Shown: positions 1 through 15,059, counted from the stretch's first letter. The stretch is 64,000 nt of DNA from Bauldia sp963759235 (GCA_963759235.1 CAVWYO010000005.1:248001-312000); one strand, 5' to 3'. The notes: generated by a model from the letters alone, not told the origin. A program made the numbers and translations.

Positions 1-692
1 AGATCGGGCAAATGGTCGAGAGCTACAAGCAGAACGGCGACGTCAAGCCGCTCAGGAAGGTGCTGAAGCAGGTCTATGGCGGCAACAGCAAGAACGAGAA
101 CGTCGCCGAATACGAGGACGACGGCGTGGTCAGGCTGGCCGAGCAGCTCAGCCACGGCGTGCCGATCGCGACGCCGGTGTTCGACGGCGCCCGCGAGCCG
201 GATATCGTCGAGCTTCTCGGCGAAGCCGGCCTCGACCCCTCGGGACAGTCGCGGCTCTATGACGGGCGCACCGGCAAATCCTTCGATCGCCCGGTGACCG
301 TCGGCTACATCTACATGCTGAAGCTGCACCACCTGGTCGACGACAAGATCCACGCGCGTTCGATCGGCCCCTACAGCCTGGTCACCCAGCAGCCCTTGGG
401 CGGCAAGGCCCAGTTCGGCGGCCAGCGCTTCGGAGAAATGGAAGTGTGGGCCCTTGAAGCCTATGGCGCGGCCTACACATTGCAGGAGATGCTCACCGTG
501 AAGTCCGACGACGTTGCCGGCCGCACCAAGGTCTACGAGGCGATCGTCCGCGGCGACGATACCTTCGAGGCCGGCATTCCGGAAAGCTTCAACGTCCTCG
601 TCAAGGAGATGCGTTCGCTCGGCCTCGATGTCGAGCTGGAGAACTCCAAGGCGCGCCAGGGCGGAGCGCCGACGGCGGACGCGGCCGAGTGA
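1..692 (+). CDS. rpoB: RNA polymerase subunit beta, C-terminal part (runs off the left edge)
   Basis: The reading frame is open from the window edge to the TGA at 690-692, giving about 226 residues of the C-terminal end of the RNA polymerase beta subunit. Recognisable stretches are KLHHLVDDKIHARSIGPYS and the QQPLGGKAQFGGQRFGEMEV motif, which form the part of beta that clamps onto beta-prime. The apparent internal ATG at 12 is not a start. rpoC follows after 97 bp on the same strand with no terminator between, as in the usual rpoBC operon. The tail ends in an Ala/Glu-rich extension. Identification is secure; only the start is missing. Confidence 0.97.
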   Translation, partial: IGQMVESYKQNGDVKPLRKVLKQVYGGNSKNENVAEYEDDGVVRLAEQLSHGVPIATPVFDGAREPDIVELLGEAGLDPSGQSRLYDGRTGKSFDRPVTVGYIYMLKLHHLVDDKIHARSIGPYSLVTQQPLGGKAQFGGQRFGEMEVWALEAYGAAYTLQEMLTVKSDDVAGRTKVYEAIVRGDDTFEAGIPESFNVLVKEMRSLGLDVELENSKARQGGAPTADAAE

Positions 693-789
693 GTCGACCT
701 AGCGTGAAGCCGGACATCCTTTCCAACGTTCACATGCGCCTCCAGCCGGGCACCTCCCACCCGGCCGGGGGCATCGCAGGAGACAGTCG

Positions 790-4992
<4,203 letters not shown>

Positions 4993-5014
4993 CGCTTCGG
5001 ATTGACGGATTGCT

Positions 5015-5049
5015 GCAAAGGGCCGCCCCGGCGAGGGGCGGCCCTTTGC
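5015..5049 (+). terminator. rpoBC terminator hairpin
   Basis: A perfect 15-bp stem (5015-5029 with 5035-5049) closes a 5-base loop, 22 bp after the rpoC stop codon. The stem begins with GCAAAG and ends with CTTTGC, so T residues lie in the 3' arm and no long T tract follows. Its place at the end of rpoC makes transcription termination the natural role. Confidence 0.85.
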
Positions 5050-5052
5050 GCA

Positions 5053-5434
5053 TCCCGACTGCAATGGCGGGGCTGCCGGACGCGATCGGGTAAGGGCAGT
5101 TGATCCGACCTGAGCGATAGCCGGCTTACTGTTCGGCGTTTCCGTGCTAATGTGCCGTGCCGCACGTAATCCGTGCGGCCAGGAGGGGATCCCGCCACGT
5201 AGGTCGGTTTCTGTTCTGACCGCTCTTGGCCCCTTCCGATCGAAGAAGGCGGTGTCTCGCGTCAATCCGATTTGGCGTCTCTGCTACGCGGCTGGGCTCC
5301 GGCTGAGGCCGCATCGCAACATCCGCCTTTTTTCTGTTGCGCCCCCCCAAATGGGGGTTGGCGGGCACTTTCTAGCAACCAAAGGTGAATTCACCACCGC
5401 GCCGAATCAGCGCGCGGAACTGGAGGAGAAGTCC
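5053..5434. other. 382-bp intergenic region before the first RTX gene
   Basis: No gene is supported here. An upstream in-frame ATG at 5144 exists, but its translation looks non-coding and the good ribosome binding site lies at 5422-5429. The region holds a perfect 8-bp hairpin (5159-5166 with 5172-5179, loop TAATC) and a C7/G5 hairpin near 5342-5357. It probably contains the RTX promoter and a structured leader; no convincing -35/-10 pair was seen. Confidence 0.5.
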
Positions 5435-6947
5435 ATGGCGAAGTTGAAGATTTTCAGTGCGCTGCCTGACTACGGATACCAGGCCGATCTCTTTAACGCG
5501 GCCAACGCGCCCACCACGGCGAACGGCACCACTTTCGTCTTTACCAATGGCGACGGCGATACGATCACGCTCACCGGCAGCAGCTTCAAGTACGACGCCG
5601 GGACGCCGATCGGCGGCGTCGTCGCGTCGATGGTGATCAAGAACGGCAGCTCGCAGACGCTGGTGCAGGTCACCAATGCGAGTGTCCAGCTCGACGATCT
5701 CTACGCGCTTCTCTACGGCTATGACCGGGAGAACAACCCGCACCAGGATCCCGACCCGTTCAATGCCTTCTCGCTGTTCTTCTCGGGCAACGACACCATC
5801 ATCGGCTCGAGTCACTCCGACGACCTCATCGCCGGCCGCTCGCTCGGCAACGACACCATCAACGCCAAGGGCGGTGACGACTTCATCCACGGCGACGCCG
5901 GCAACGACAAGATCAACGGCGGTGGCGGGCACGACACATTGTCCTACTCGAACTCGTTCTACGATCCGACTGCAACCCATGGGATCAAGCTTGACGTCGG
6001 CAAGGGAACGGTCACCGACCCCTGGGGCGGCCACGACACCTTCAAGAACGTCGAGCGTTTCGAAGGATCGAAGTTCGCCGACAACATGAAGGGTTCCGGC
6101 GCCGACGAGGAATTCGCCGGATCGCGCGGCAACGACCACATCAATGGCAAGGGCGGCTTCGATGTGGCGTACTACGACCAGGACGGCCAGCGTGGCGGCA
6201 TAAAAGGCATCCAGGCGGACCTTTCCACCGGCAAGATAAAGGACGGTTGGCACAACACCGACACGGTCAAGAACATCGAAGGGGTGGTTGGGACCAACCA
6301 GGCCAACTCCTTTGTCGGCGATGGCCATGACAATATGTTCGTCGGCCTCGACGGGGTCAATTCCTTCGACGGCAAGGGCGGCTTCGATTTTGTCAACTTC
6401 TGGGGCGATGGCATCGGTGCCGTCAGCGTCGACCTCCAGATCGCCGGTGCCGAGATCCAGGATGACGGCTTCGGCCACATCGAGCAGGCGAGCCACATCG
6501 AGGGCATCGGCGGCAGCGACGACGGCGACACGATCCTGGGCAACGGTGTGCACAACGAGCTGATCGGCAACGGCGGCGGCGATGTGCTGAACGGCCGTGG
6601 CGGCAACGACTATCTGGAAGGTGACGGCGGCGCGGACCAGTTCAACTTTGAATTGGCCGGCAGTGCGGACTCGGACGTCATCGGCGACTTCAATCCGGGC
6701 GAGGACTTGATCGGGCTGAGCATTGCCTCCTTCAACCTGACCGGCTCAGTCGGCGACAACATCGAACTCGAGCCAGTTCCACGTCGGCAACGGCGCGACG
6801 AACGGCACCCAGCTCATCATCTACAACGACAGCAACGGCAAGCTGTTCTTTGACGATGATGGCAACGGCTCGGATCCGAAGCAGCTCATCGTCCAGTTGA
6901 ACGGACACCCGACCATCAGTGAGAGCGACATCGTCCTGATCGCCTGA
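5435..6947 (+). pseudogene. RTX (haemolysin-type calcium-binding repeat) protein, frameshifted near the C-terminus
   Basis: The start ATG at 5435 follows GGAGGAGA at 5422-5429. Residues 1 to about 125 form a beta-rich N-terminal part. They are followed by blocks of glycine/aspartate-rich nonapeptides such as GNDTINAKGGDDFIHGDAGND, the Ca2+-binding parallel beta-roll of proteins usually exported by type I secretion. The first frame runs into nonsense after codon ~444. Removing one base near 6767 restores a typical RTX tail (SSQFHVGNG..., IIYNDSNGKLFFDDDGNG...) ending at the TGA 6945-6947, giving 503 residues. The indel may be real or a sequence error. No type I secretion genes lie nearby. It stands alone between terminators. 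Confidence 0.85.
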
Positions 6948-6967
6948 CCAGCCCGTTCTCGCAAACT

Positions 6968-6998
6968 GGGCCGCTCCAAAGGGGGCGGCCCTTCTTTT
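6968..6998 (+). terminator. terminator after the first RTX gene
   Basis: A 10-bp stem with one G:T pair (6968-6977 with 6982-6991, loop AAAG) is followed by TTCTTTTG. It sits 21 bp after the restored RTX stop codon, which supports 6947 as the true gene end. The MFS gene comes from the opposite strand and ends at 7006, so the hairpin may serve both. Confidence 0.85.
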
Positions 6999-7005
6999 GT
7001 TCGGC

Positions 7006-8157
7006 CTATCGCCGCCCCAGCCAGGCCATCGCCAGTCCCATCGCCAGCACCAGGCCGAGGGAGGCCGAAAGGCCGTATTGGTTGGCGACGAAGCCGAGGA
7101 TGGGCGGGGCGAACAGGTAGCCGGTGTAGCCCATGGTGGCGATGGCGGCGACGCCGACCCCGGCCGGGACGCCGGGCGTGCGGGCGCCGGCGCTGAACAG
7201 GACCGGGACGACATTGGCGGCGCCGACGCCGACCAGGCCGAAGCCGAGCCCGCCGATCAGAGGCCAGGGGGCGGCAAGCGCGATGCCCAGTCCGCCCGCG
7301 ATGACGAGGCCACCGCCGATCAGCACTTTCCGGTTCCCGAGCCATGCCACCAGCGGGTCGCCGAACAGCCGGAACCCCGCCATCGCGAGCGAAAACAGAG
7401 CGAAGCCGACCGCCGCCGTGGTCGGCGTCGCGTGCCGCACCTTGGTCAGGAACAGGGCGCTCCAATCGGTGACCGCGCCTTCGATGGCATAGCAGAGAAG
7501 CGCCATGCCGCCGAGGACGAGCACGGCCTGACTGGGCAGGGCAAAGCGCGGCCCGCCCTCGGCCGGTCGTTCGCTCGGATAGAGGTTGCCGGCGGCGAGC
7601 GCGCCGAAGCCGAGGAGAACGATCGCCGCCCCCGTCGCGCCGCTGCCGTCGCCCCAGCCTTTGGCGATGATCAGGGCGCCGATCAGGGCGCCGGCGAGCC
7701 CGCCGATCGAGAAGAACGCGTGGAACGACGACATGGTCGGCCGCTGCCGCGCGGTCTCCACTTCGGAGGCCTGGACATTGGCGACGACGTCGAGCGATCC
7801 CATCAGGAAGCCGAACGCGAACGCCGCGGCGAAGAACAGCGGCACCGTGCCGGCAAGCATCGGCAGCGGCAGGACCGCAAGGTAGGCGAGGGTGGCGGCC
7901 GCCGTGGACCTCCGCGAGCCGGCGTGGCCGACCAGCCATCCGGCCAGCGGCATCGACAGGACCGCCCCGATCGCAAGCGCCAGGAGCGCCAGGCCGAGGA
8001 TCGCCGGATCGATCGCCAGCCGCGCCTGGATCAAGGGAATGTGCACCGCCCAGATGCCCGAGCCGGCGCCGAGCATAAAGAAGACGGCGGACACGGCGAT
8101 GCGAGCCTTGAGCAGGTCCGCTGGGCGAGCGGCGGAAATCCGTGGCTTGGCGTCCAT
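7006..8157 (-). CDS. MFS transporter (YbjJ-like)
   Basis: This encodes a 383-residue integral membrane protein with about 12 hydrophobic segments, the size and pattern of a major facilitator. The stretch SLDVVANVQASEVE with nearby SSFHAFFSIGGL resembles the YbjJ-type branch of the family, whose substrates are mostly unknown. Transport direction and substrate cannot be read from sequence. It is monocistronic, divergent from the str operon and convergent with the RTX gene. The first ATG gives a normal hydrophilic N-terminus before the first membrane segment. Confidence 0.85.
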   Translation of the reverse strand: MDAKPRISAARPADLLKARIAVSAVFFMLGAGSGIWAVHIPLIQARLAIDPAILGLALLALAIGAVLSMPLAGWLVGHAGSRRSTAAATLAYLAVLPLPMLAGTVPLFFAAAFAFGFLMGSLDVVANVQASEVETARQRPTMSSFHAFFSIGGLAGALIGALIIAKGWGDGSGATGAAIVLLGFGALAAGNLYPSERPAEGGPRFALPSQAVLVLGGMALLCYAIEGAVTDWSALFLTKVRHATPTTAAVGFALFSLAMAGFRLFGDPLVAWLGNRKVLIGGGLVIAGGLGIALAAPWPLIGGLGFGLVGVGAANVVPVLFSAGARTPGVPAGVGVAAIATMGYTGYLFAPPILGFVANQYGLSASLGLVLAMGLAMAWLGRR

Positions 8158-8620
8158 GTCGGCCGCTTATGTTGACGAGGGGGAGGGATACGTCGCGAAT
8201 AGCCGCCGCGATCTTTATGCGAGGCTTGGCTTCGGGACAATGCGTGTCGGGCGGCGACAGAAATGCAAAGAACGGCCCGCATCGCCTTTCCGTTTCGTTC
8301 CGGCGCCGTTCGCGCGGCGAAACGTCAAGATTTTTTCGGCGGGCAGGGTTGACGCAGCCCGGCCGAACGCATAGGTTCCGCGCGCTTTCGGGCAGGCAGT
8401 AGGCCTTTTGTTCCGGCGGCGCCATGCCGTGGAAGAAGAAGCCCTAAACGCTGCGCGGATCAGACGAACGAAGTTCGACGGGACGACATGATCGCGGTTC
8501 ACGCCGTGATCCTCTGTCTTTCACGGCGCCTCCCGCCAAGGCGGGCACGGCGCTGAACGTGTAGTGGAAATTGGGAAAGAAGACGGGCCGTCGATCGGCT
8601 CCGACCAGACAAAGGCCGAC
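8158..8620. other. 463-bp divergent region between the MFS gene and rpsL
   Basis: No gene is supported. The rpsL-proximal 150 bp are rich in self-complementary segments: CGAAC-GAA-GTTCG near 8466, a near-palindrome around 8491-8513, and a nested hairpin around 8524-8555 containing CCCGCC-AAG-GCGGG. The str-operon mRNA leader therefore looks structured. Whether this has a regulatory role is unknown. Confidence 0.45.
8349..8377 (+). promoter_or_regulatory. candidate str-operon promoter
   Basis: TTGACG (8349-8354) is followed after 17 bp by TAGGTT (8372-8377), a fair match to the alphaproteobacterial housekeeping -35 and a weak -10. It lies about 245 bp upstream of rpsL and is the best match seen in the gap. 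Inference only. Confidence 0.35.
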
Positions 8621-8992
8621 ATGCCGACGATCAACCAGCTTATCCGCAAGCCGCGCCGCGCACCGGTGAAGCGGAACAAAGTCCCGGCCATGCAGGAGAG
8701 CCCGCAGAAGCGGGGCGTGTGCACGCGCGTCTATACGACGACTCCGAAAAAGCCGAACTCGGCGCTGCGCAAGGTTGCCAAGGTCCGCCTCACCAACCAT
8801 TTCGAGGTGATCGGCTACATTCCCGGCGAAGGCCACAATCTCCAGGAGCATTCGGTGGTGATGATCCGTGGGGGCCGCGTGAAGGACCTTCCGGGCGTCC
8901 GCTACCACATCATTCGTGGCGTGCTCGACACCCAGGGCGTCAAAGACCGCCGCCAGAGACGTTCGAAATACGGAGCAAAGAGGCCGAAATAA
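8621..8992 (+). CDS. rpsL: 30S ribosomal protein S12
   Basis: This 123-residue protein (MPTINQLIRKPRR...) has the standard S12 length and the conserved decoding-centre loops TTPKKPNSALRKVAKVRL and PGVRYH. K43 and K88 are the sites where substitutions give streptomycin resistance in other bacteria; the wild-type lysines appear to be present. The frame is open upstream to 8564, but alignment to the family fixes the start at 8621. It is the first gene of the str operon. Its stop codon lies in the loop of a 14-bp hairpin. Confidence 0.98.
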   Translation: MPTINQLIRKPRRAPVKRNKVPAMQESPQKRGVCTRVYTTTPKKPNSALRKVAKVRLTNHFEVIGYIPGEGHNLQEHSVVMIRGGRVKDLPGVRYHIIRGVLDTQGVKDRRQRRSKYGAKRPK

Positions 8993-9008
8993 CGTTTCGG
9001 CCTCTTTG
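8976..9008 (+). terminator. perfect 14-bp hairpin across the rpsL stop codon
   Basis: CAAAGAGGCCGAAA (8976-8989) pairs perfectly with TTTCGGCCTCTTTG (8995-9008). The loop TAACG contains the rpsL TAA. The right arm contains TTT but no longer T tract follows. Because rpsG and fusA lie downstream in the same direction, it may act as an intra-operon attenuator, an RNA processing site or an mRNA 3'-end stabiliser. Which of these cannot be told from sequence. Confidence 0.6.
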
Positions 9009-9100
9009 TGCAGTATCCCTGGGCTAACGCAGCGAGACCCGGGGAACTCAGGCCGGTTTGCCACCGATCCTCCAAGCCGGAGGACATTAACGAACAGGAC

Positions 9101-9130
9101 GTGGATGGCCGGGACAAGCCCGGCCATGAC
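9101..9130. repeat. rhizobial-type palindromic repeat between rpsL and rpsG
   Basis: ATGGCCGGG (9105-9113) and CCCGGCCAT (9119-9127) form a 9-bp hairpin with loop ACAAG. From memory this matches a very common intergenic palindrome of Rhizobiales, recognised by its spurious translation MAGLVPAIHV. Its complement indeed gives that peptide here. It is unusual to find it inside the str operon, 19 bp before the rpsG start. Confidence 0.75.
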
Positions 9131-9148
9131 GAAAGAAGAGAACGCAAG

Positions 9149-9619
9149 ATGTCCCGTCGCCACCGCGCCGAAAAGCGCGAGATCATCCCGGACCCCAAAT
9201 ACCACAACGAAGTGGTGACCAAGTTCATGAACTCGGTCATGCACGAGGGCAAGAAGTCGGTCGCCGAGCAGATCGTCTACGGCGCCTTCGAGGTGATCGA
9301 GCAGAAGACCAAGCAGGACCCGCTCGGCGTGTTCCGCACGGCGCTCGACAATGTGATGCCGTCGATCGAGGTGCGCTCGCGGCGGGTCGGCGGCGCCACC
9401 TACCAGGTGCCGGTCGAGGTTCGCTCCGACCGCCGCCAGGCGCTCGCCATCCGCTGGCTGCTCACCGCCGCGCGGAGCCGCAATGAAAAGACGATGACGG
9501 ACAAGCTTTCGGGGGAGCTTCTTGACGCCGCCAACAACCGCGGCAACGCCGTGAAGAAGCGCGAGGACACCCACCGGATGGCGGAGGCCAACCGGGCCTT
9601 CTCGCATTACCGCTGGTAA
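9149..9619 (+). CDS. rpsG: 30S ribosomal protein S7
   Basis: This encodes 156 residues, the standard S7 length, beginning MSRRHRAEKREI. The conserved core (KFMNSVMHEGKKSVAEQIVY, VEVRSRRVGGATYQVPVEV) binds the 3' major domain of 16S rRNA and nucleates head assembly of the 30S subunit. The start at 9149 is set by homology and by AAAGAAGAGA just upstream. In enteric bacteria S7 represses its operon at the rpsL-rpsG junction. Here that junction carries a hairpin and a repeat instead of an obvious equivalent. Confidence 0.98.
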   Translation: MSRRHRAEKREIIPDPKYHNEVVTKFMNSVMHEGKKSVAEQIVYGAFEVIEQKTKQDPLGVFRTALDNVMPSIEVRSRRVGGATYQVPVEVRSDRRQALAIRWLLTAARSRNEKTMTDKLSGELLDAANNRGNAVKKREDTHRMAEANRAFSHYRW

Positions 9620-9643
9620 GACGTTCCGCTAGAGGCCGCCAAC

Positions 9644-11716
<2,073 letters not shown>

Positions 11717-11761
11717 CCCGGTGCATCAGGAAGAAAGACTCAGGAAGGACGGAGAGCCCCG

Positions 11762-12952
11762 ATGGCGAAAGAGAAGTTCCAACGGACCAAGCCGCATTGC
11801 AACATTGGGACGATTGGCCATGTCGATCACGGCAAGACGACGCTGACGGCGGCGATCACCAAGATCCTGTCCGAGTCAGGCAAGGCGCAGTTCAAGGACT
11901 ACGCCTCGATCGACGCCGCTCCCGAAGAGAAGGCGCGCGGCATCACGATCAACACGGCGCATGTCGAGTACGAGACCGACAACCGGCACTATGCCCACGT
12001 CGATTGTCCCGGCCACGCCGACTATGTGAAGAACATGATCACCGGCGCGGCGCAGATGGACGGCGCCATCCTGGTGGTCAGCGCCGCCGACGGTCCGATG
12101 CCGCAGACCCGCGAGCATATCCTGCTCGCCCGCCAGGTCGGCGTCCCGGCGCTCGTCGTCTACCTCAACAAGTGCGACATGGTCGACGATCCCGAACTCC
12201 TCGATCTCGTCGAGCTCGAGGTGCGTGAGTTGCTGTCGAAGTACGAATTCCCCGGCGACGACATCCCGGTCGTCCGCGGCTCGGCCTTGGCGGCGCTCGA
12301 AGGCACCAGCGAGGAACTCGGCAAGGATTCGGTCCTCAAGCTGATGGACGCGGTCGACGCGTACATTCCGCAGCCCGAGCGGCCGGTGGACCTGCCGTTC
12401 CTGATGCCGATCGAGGACGTCTTCTCGATCTCCGGCCGCGGCACCGTGGTGACCGGCCGCGTCGAGCGCGGCATCGTCAAGGTCGGCGATGAAGTCGAGA
12501 TCGTCGGCATCCGCCCGACCTCGAAGACGGTGGTCACCGGCGTCGAGATGTTCCGCAAGCTCCTCGATCAGGGTCAGGCCGGCGACAACATCGGCGCCCT
12601 GCTGCGCGGCGTCGACCGCGAGGGCGTCGAGCGCGGCCAGGTTCTGTGCAAGCCCGGATCGGTGACCCCGCACACCAACTTCAAGGCCGAGGCCTACATC
12701 CTGACCAAGGAGGAGGGCGGCCGCCATACGCCGTTCTTCACCAATTATCGGCCGCAATTCTACTTCCGCACCACCGACGTGACCGGCGTGGTCAGGCTCC
12801 CCGAGGGCACCGAGATGGTGATGCCCGGCGACAACGTGGCGATCGAGGTCGAACTGATCGTGCCGATCGCCATGGAGGAGCGGCTCCGCTTCGCCATTCG
12901 CGAGGGCGGCCGCACCGTCGGCTCGGGCGTGGTGTCCGAGATCGTGAAGTAG
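11762..12952 (+). CDS. tuf: translation elongation factor Tu
   Basis: The 396-residue protein delivers aminoacyl-tRNA to the ribosome. All G motifs are present: GHVDHGKTTL, RGITINTAHVEYET, DCPGHADYVKNM, NKCDMVDD and GSALAALEG. The C-terminal domains carry the FRTTDVTG and EVELIVPIAMEE stretches. Many alphaproteobacteria have a second tuf copy elsewhere; only one is in this window. A purine-rich ribosome binding site (GGACGGAGAG) precedes the ATG. The gap to rpsJ holds a long inverted repeat. Confidence 0.99.
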   Translation: MAKEKFQRTKPHCNIGTIGHVDHGKTTLTAAITKILSESGKAQFKDYASIDAAPEEKARGITINTAHVEYETDNRHYAHVDCPGHADYVKNMITGAAQMDGAILVVSAADGPMPQTREHILLARQVGVPALVVYLNKCDMVDDPELLDLVELEVRELLSKYEFPGDDIPVVRGSALAALEGTSEELGKDSVLKLMDAVDAYIPQPERPVDLPFLMPIEDVFSISGRGTVVTGRVERGIVKVGDEVEIVGIRPTSKTVVTGVEMFRKLLDQGQAGDNIGALLRGVDREGVERGQVLCKPGSVTPHTNFKAEAYILTKEEGGRHTPFFTNYRPQFYFRTTDVTGVVRLPEGTEMVMPGDNVAIEVELIVPIAMEERLRFAIREGGRTVGSGVVSEIVK

Positions 12953-12974
12953 TCGGGCAGCGGACAACGGAAGA

Positions 12975-13057
12975 CAGAGGACAGAAAGAGGAGAGAGCAA
13001 GGGCAGAATCGGCAGGGACTTGGCAATTGCCTTCGTCCGTCATCCGTCTGTCCTCTG
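12975..13057. repeat. inverted repeat in the tuf-rpsJ gap (CAGAGGACAGA)
   Basis: CAGAGGACAGA at 12975-12985 recurs inverted (TCTGTCCTCTG) at 13047-13057, 61 bp apart, with further partial matching inward. The right arm ends 7 bp before the rpsJ ATG, so a folded RNA could cover the rpsJ ribosome binding site. A related but diverged pair lies between rpoA and rplQ. Confidence 0.65.
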
Positions 13058-13064
13058 AAAGCCC

Positions 13065-13373
13065 ATGAACGGTCAGAACATCCGCATCCGGCTCAAGGCG
13101 TTCGATCATCGCATCCTCGATGCGTCGACCCGCGAGATCGTCAATACCGCCAAGCGAACCGGCGCCCGCGTGCGCGGACCGGTGCCGCTGCCGACCCGGA
13201 TCGAGAAGTTCACGGTCAACCGGTCGCCGCACATCGACAAGAAGAGCCGCGAGCAGTTCGAGATGCGAACCCACAAGCGGCTCCTCGACATCGTCGATCC
13301 GACGCCGCAGACGGTCGATGCCTTGATGAAGCTCGACCTCGCTGCGGGCGTCGACGTCGAGATCAAGCTCTGA
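13065..13373 (+). CDS. rpsJ: 30S ribosomal protein S10
   Basis: This 102-residue S10 (MNGQNIRIRLKAFDHR...) has the family's standard length and the PLPTRIEKFTVNRSPHIDKKSREQFE loop. In other bacteria it is also NusE, the partner of NusB and NusG in rRNA antitermination. It opens the S10 cluster, 112 bp after tuf. A clear ribosome binding site is hard to see because of the inverted repeat directly upstream. Identification is certain. Confidence 0.98.
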   Translation: MNGQNIRIRLKAFDHRILDASTREIVNTAKRTGARVRGPVPLPTRIEKFTVNRSPHIDKKSREQFEMRTHKRLLDIVDPTPQTVDALMKLDLAAGVDVEIKL

Positions 13374-13386
13374 AGGGCGATACGCC

Positions 13387-14139
13387 ATGCGTTCTGGAGT
13401 CATCGCGCAAAAGGTCGGCATGACCCGGGTCTTCACCGACGCCGGCGAGCAGGTACCGGTGACGGTGCTGAAGCTCGACAATTGCCAGGTCGTCGCGCAG
13501 CGAACCGCGGAGAAGAACGGCTACACCGCCGTTCAGCTCGGCGTCGGCCTGCGCAAGGTCAAGAATACGCCGCGGGCGCTGCGCGGCCATTTCGCCAAGG
13601 CCACGGTCGAGCCGAAGCGCAAGGTGGCCGAGTTCCGGGTGAGCCCGGAGAACCTCATCGCGGTCGGCGCCGAACTGACCGCCGACCACTTCGTCGCCGG
13701 TCAATTCGTCGACGTCACCGGAACTTCGATCGGCCGCGGCTTCCAGGGTGTTATCAAGCGTCATCATTTTGGTGGCGGCCGGGCGACGCACGGCAATTCG
13801 GTCAGCCACCGTACCCACGGCTCCACCGGCCAGCGCCAGGACCCCGGCAAGGTGTTCAAGGGCAAGAAGATGGCCGGTCACATGGGTGACATCCGGGTGA
13901 CCACCCAGAACCTCAAGATCGTCAGGACCGACGCCGAGCGCGGCCTGATCCTGGTCGAAGGGGCGGTGCCCGGCGCCAAAGGCGGCTGGATCATCGTCCG
14001 CGACGCGGTGAAGCGCCCGCTGCCGGACGGGGTGCCGATGCCGGGAGCGTTCAGGACCAACGGTGCGCCTGCCGAGGCTGCGCCGGCGGCGGCGGCAACG
14101 CCGGTCTCGCCCGAGGCCGAGACGAAGGAAGCCGAGTGA
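13387..14139 (+). CDS. rplC: 50S ribosomal protein L3
   Basis: This 250-residue L3 begins MRSGVIAQKVGMTRVF, with the long loop HHFGGGRATHGNSVSHRTHGS reaching toward the peptidyl-transferase centre, where a glutamine (GQRQDPG) is the usual PrmB methylation site. The last ~30 residues are an Ala/Pro/Glu-rich tail, as often seen in alphaproteobacterial L3. Its TGA overlaps the rplD ATG by one base, so the two are translationally coupled. Confidence 0.98.
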   Translation: MRSGVIAQKVGMTRVFTDAGEQVPVTVLKLDNCQVVAQRTAEKNGYTAVQLGVGLRKVKNTPRALRGHFAKATVEPKRKVAEFRVSPENLIAVGAELTADHFVAGQFVDVTGTSIGRGFQGVIKRHHFGGGRATHGNSVSHRTHGSTGQRQDPGKVFKGKKMAGHMGDIRVTTQNLKIVRTDAERGLILVEGAVPGAKGGWIIVRDAVKRPLPDGVPMPGAFRTNGAPAEAAPAAAATPVSPEAETKEAE

Positions 14140-14759
14140 TGGACGTCAAGGTAACCACGCTCGACGGCAAGTCCGGCGGCTCGATCGCGCTGCCCGACGA
14201 GATCTTCGGTCTCGAGCCGCGCGCCGACATCCTGCAGCGCATGGTCCGCTATCAGCTCTCCAAGCGCCAGGCGGGCACTCACAAGACCAAGACCCGCGGC
14301 GAGATCCGCATGACCTCGGCCAAAGCCTACAAGCAGAAGGGCACCGGCCGGGCCCGCCACGGCAACAAGGCGGCCCCCCAATTCCGCGGCGGCGGCAAGG
14401 CGTTCGGTCCGGTGGCGCGGAGCCATGCTCATGATCTGCCGAAGAAGGTGCGGGTGCTGGCGCTGAAGCACGCCCTGTCCGACAAGGCGCGCGGGGAGAA
14501 GCTCATCGTCCTTTCCGAGGCGAGCGTCGCCGAGCCGAAGACCGGGGCACTGGCGGCGAGCCTTGCCGGTCTCGGCCTCGCCAACGCGCTGATCGTCGGC
14601 GGCGCGGCGGTGGAGGACAACTTCCGGCTCGCCGCCCGCAACATTCCCCAAATCGACGTCCTGCCGGTCCAGGGCATCAACGTCTACGACATCATGCGGC
14701 GCGACACGCTGGTCTTGACCAAGGCCGCCGTGGAAGCTCTGACGGAGCGATTCAAATGA
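14139..14759 (+). CDS. rplD: 50S ribosomal protein L4
   Basis: This 206-residue L4 carries the extended loop lining the exit tunnel (GTGRARHGNKAAPQFRGGGKAFGP). I chose the ATG at 14139, which overlaps the rplC stop; the GTG at 14136 is one codon upstream and equally in frame. L4 is the autogenous repressor of the S10 operon in enterics; no matching leader was recognised here. Its stop overlaps the rplW start by four bases (ATGA). Confidence 0.97.
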   Translation: MDVKVTTLDGKSGGSIALPDEIFGLEPRADILQRMVRYQLSKRQAGTHKTKTRGEIRMTSAKAYKQKGTGRARHGNKAAPQFRGGGKAFGPVARSHAHDLPKKVRVLALKHALSDKARGEKLIVLSEASVAEPKTGALAASLAGLGLANALIVGGAAVEDNFRLAARNIPQIDVLPVQGINVYDIMRRDTLVLTKAAVEALTERFK

Positions 14760-15049
14760 ACGCGCTGACGCATTACGACGTCATCCGCAGCCCGGTGATC
14801 ACCGAGAAGTCGACGGCCGCCTCGGAGCACGACAAGCTCGTGTTCAAGGTGGCGCGCACCGCCACCAAACCGCAGATCAAGGCCGCCGTCGAGGCGCTGT
14901 TCAAGGTGAAGGTCAAGGCGGTCAACACCCTGATCCGCAAGGGCAAGGTGCGGCGGTTCCGCGGCATTGCCGGTCGGCTGAGCGACAGCAAGCGCGCGAT
15001 CGTCACCCTCGAGGAAGGGTATTCGATCGACGTGACGACGGGTTTGTGA
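14756..15049 (+). CDS. rplW: 50S ribosomal protein L23
   Basis: This 97-residue L23 (MNALTHYDVIRSPVITEKST...) sits at the exit-tunnel rim and is the docking site for trigger factor and SRP. The conserved VKVKAVNTLIRKGKVRRFRG strand is present. It overlaps rplD by ATGA and is followed 10 bp later by rplB. Length is normal for the family. Confidence 0.98.
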   Translation: MNALTHYDVIRSPVITEKSTAASEHDKLVFKVARTATKPQIKAAVEALFKVKVKAVNTLIRKGKVRRFRGIAGRLSDSKRAIVTLEEGYSIDVTTGL

Positions 15050-15059
15050 GGCTAGTCCG

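Noticed and set aside
5372..6553. 393-residue minus-strand frame over the first RTX gene
   Set aside because: It mirrors the repetitive Asp/Gly codons of the RTX repeats and gives Val/Asp-rich low-complexity sequence; no start signals.
6760..6780. Programmed frameshifting in the RTX gene
   Set aside because: No slippery heptamer or stop-codon context at the site, and six other unrelated genes show the same kind of fault, which fits sequence error better.
8444..9607. 387-residue minus-strand frame over rpsL and rpsG
   Set aside because: Shadow frame; its MAGLVPAIHV stretch is only the translation of the palindromic repeat at 9101-9130.
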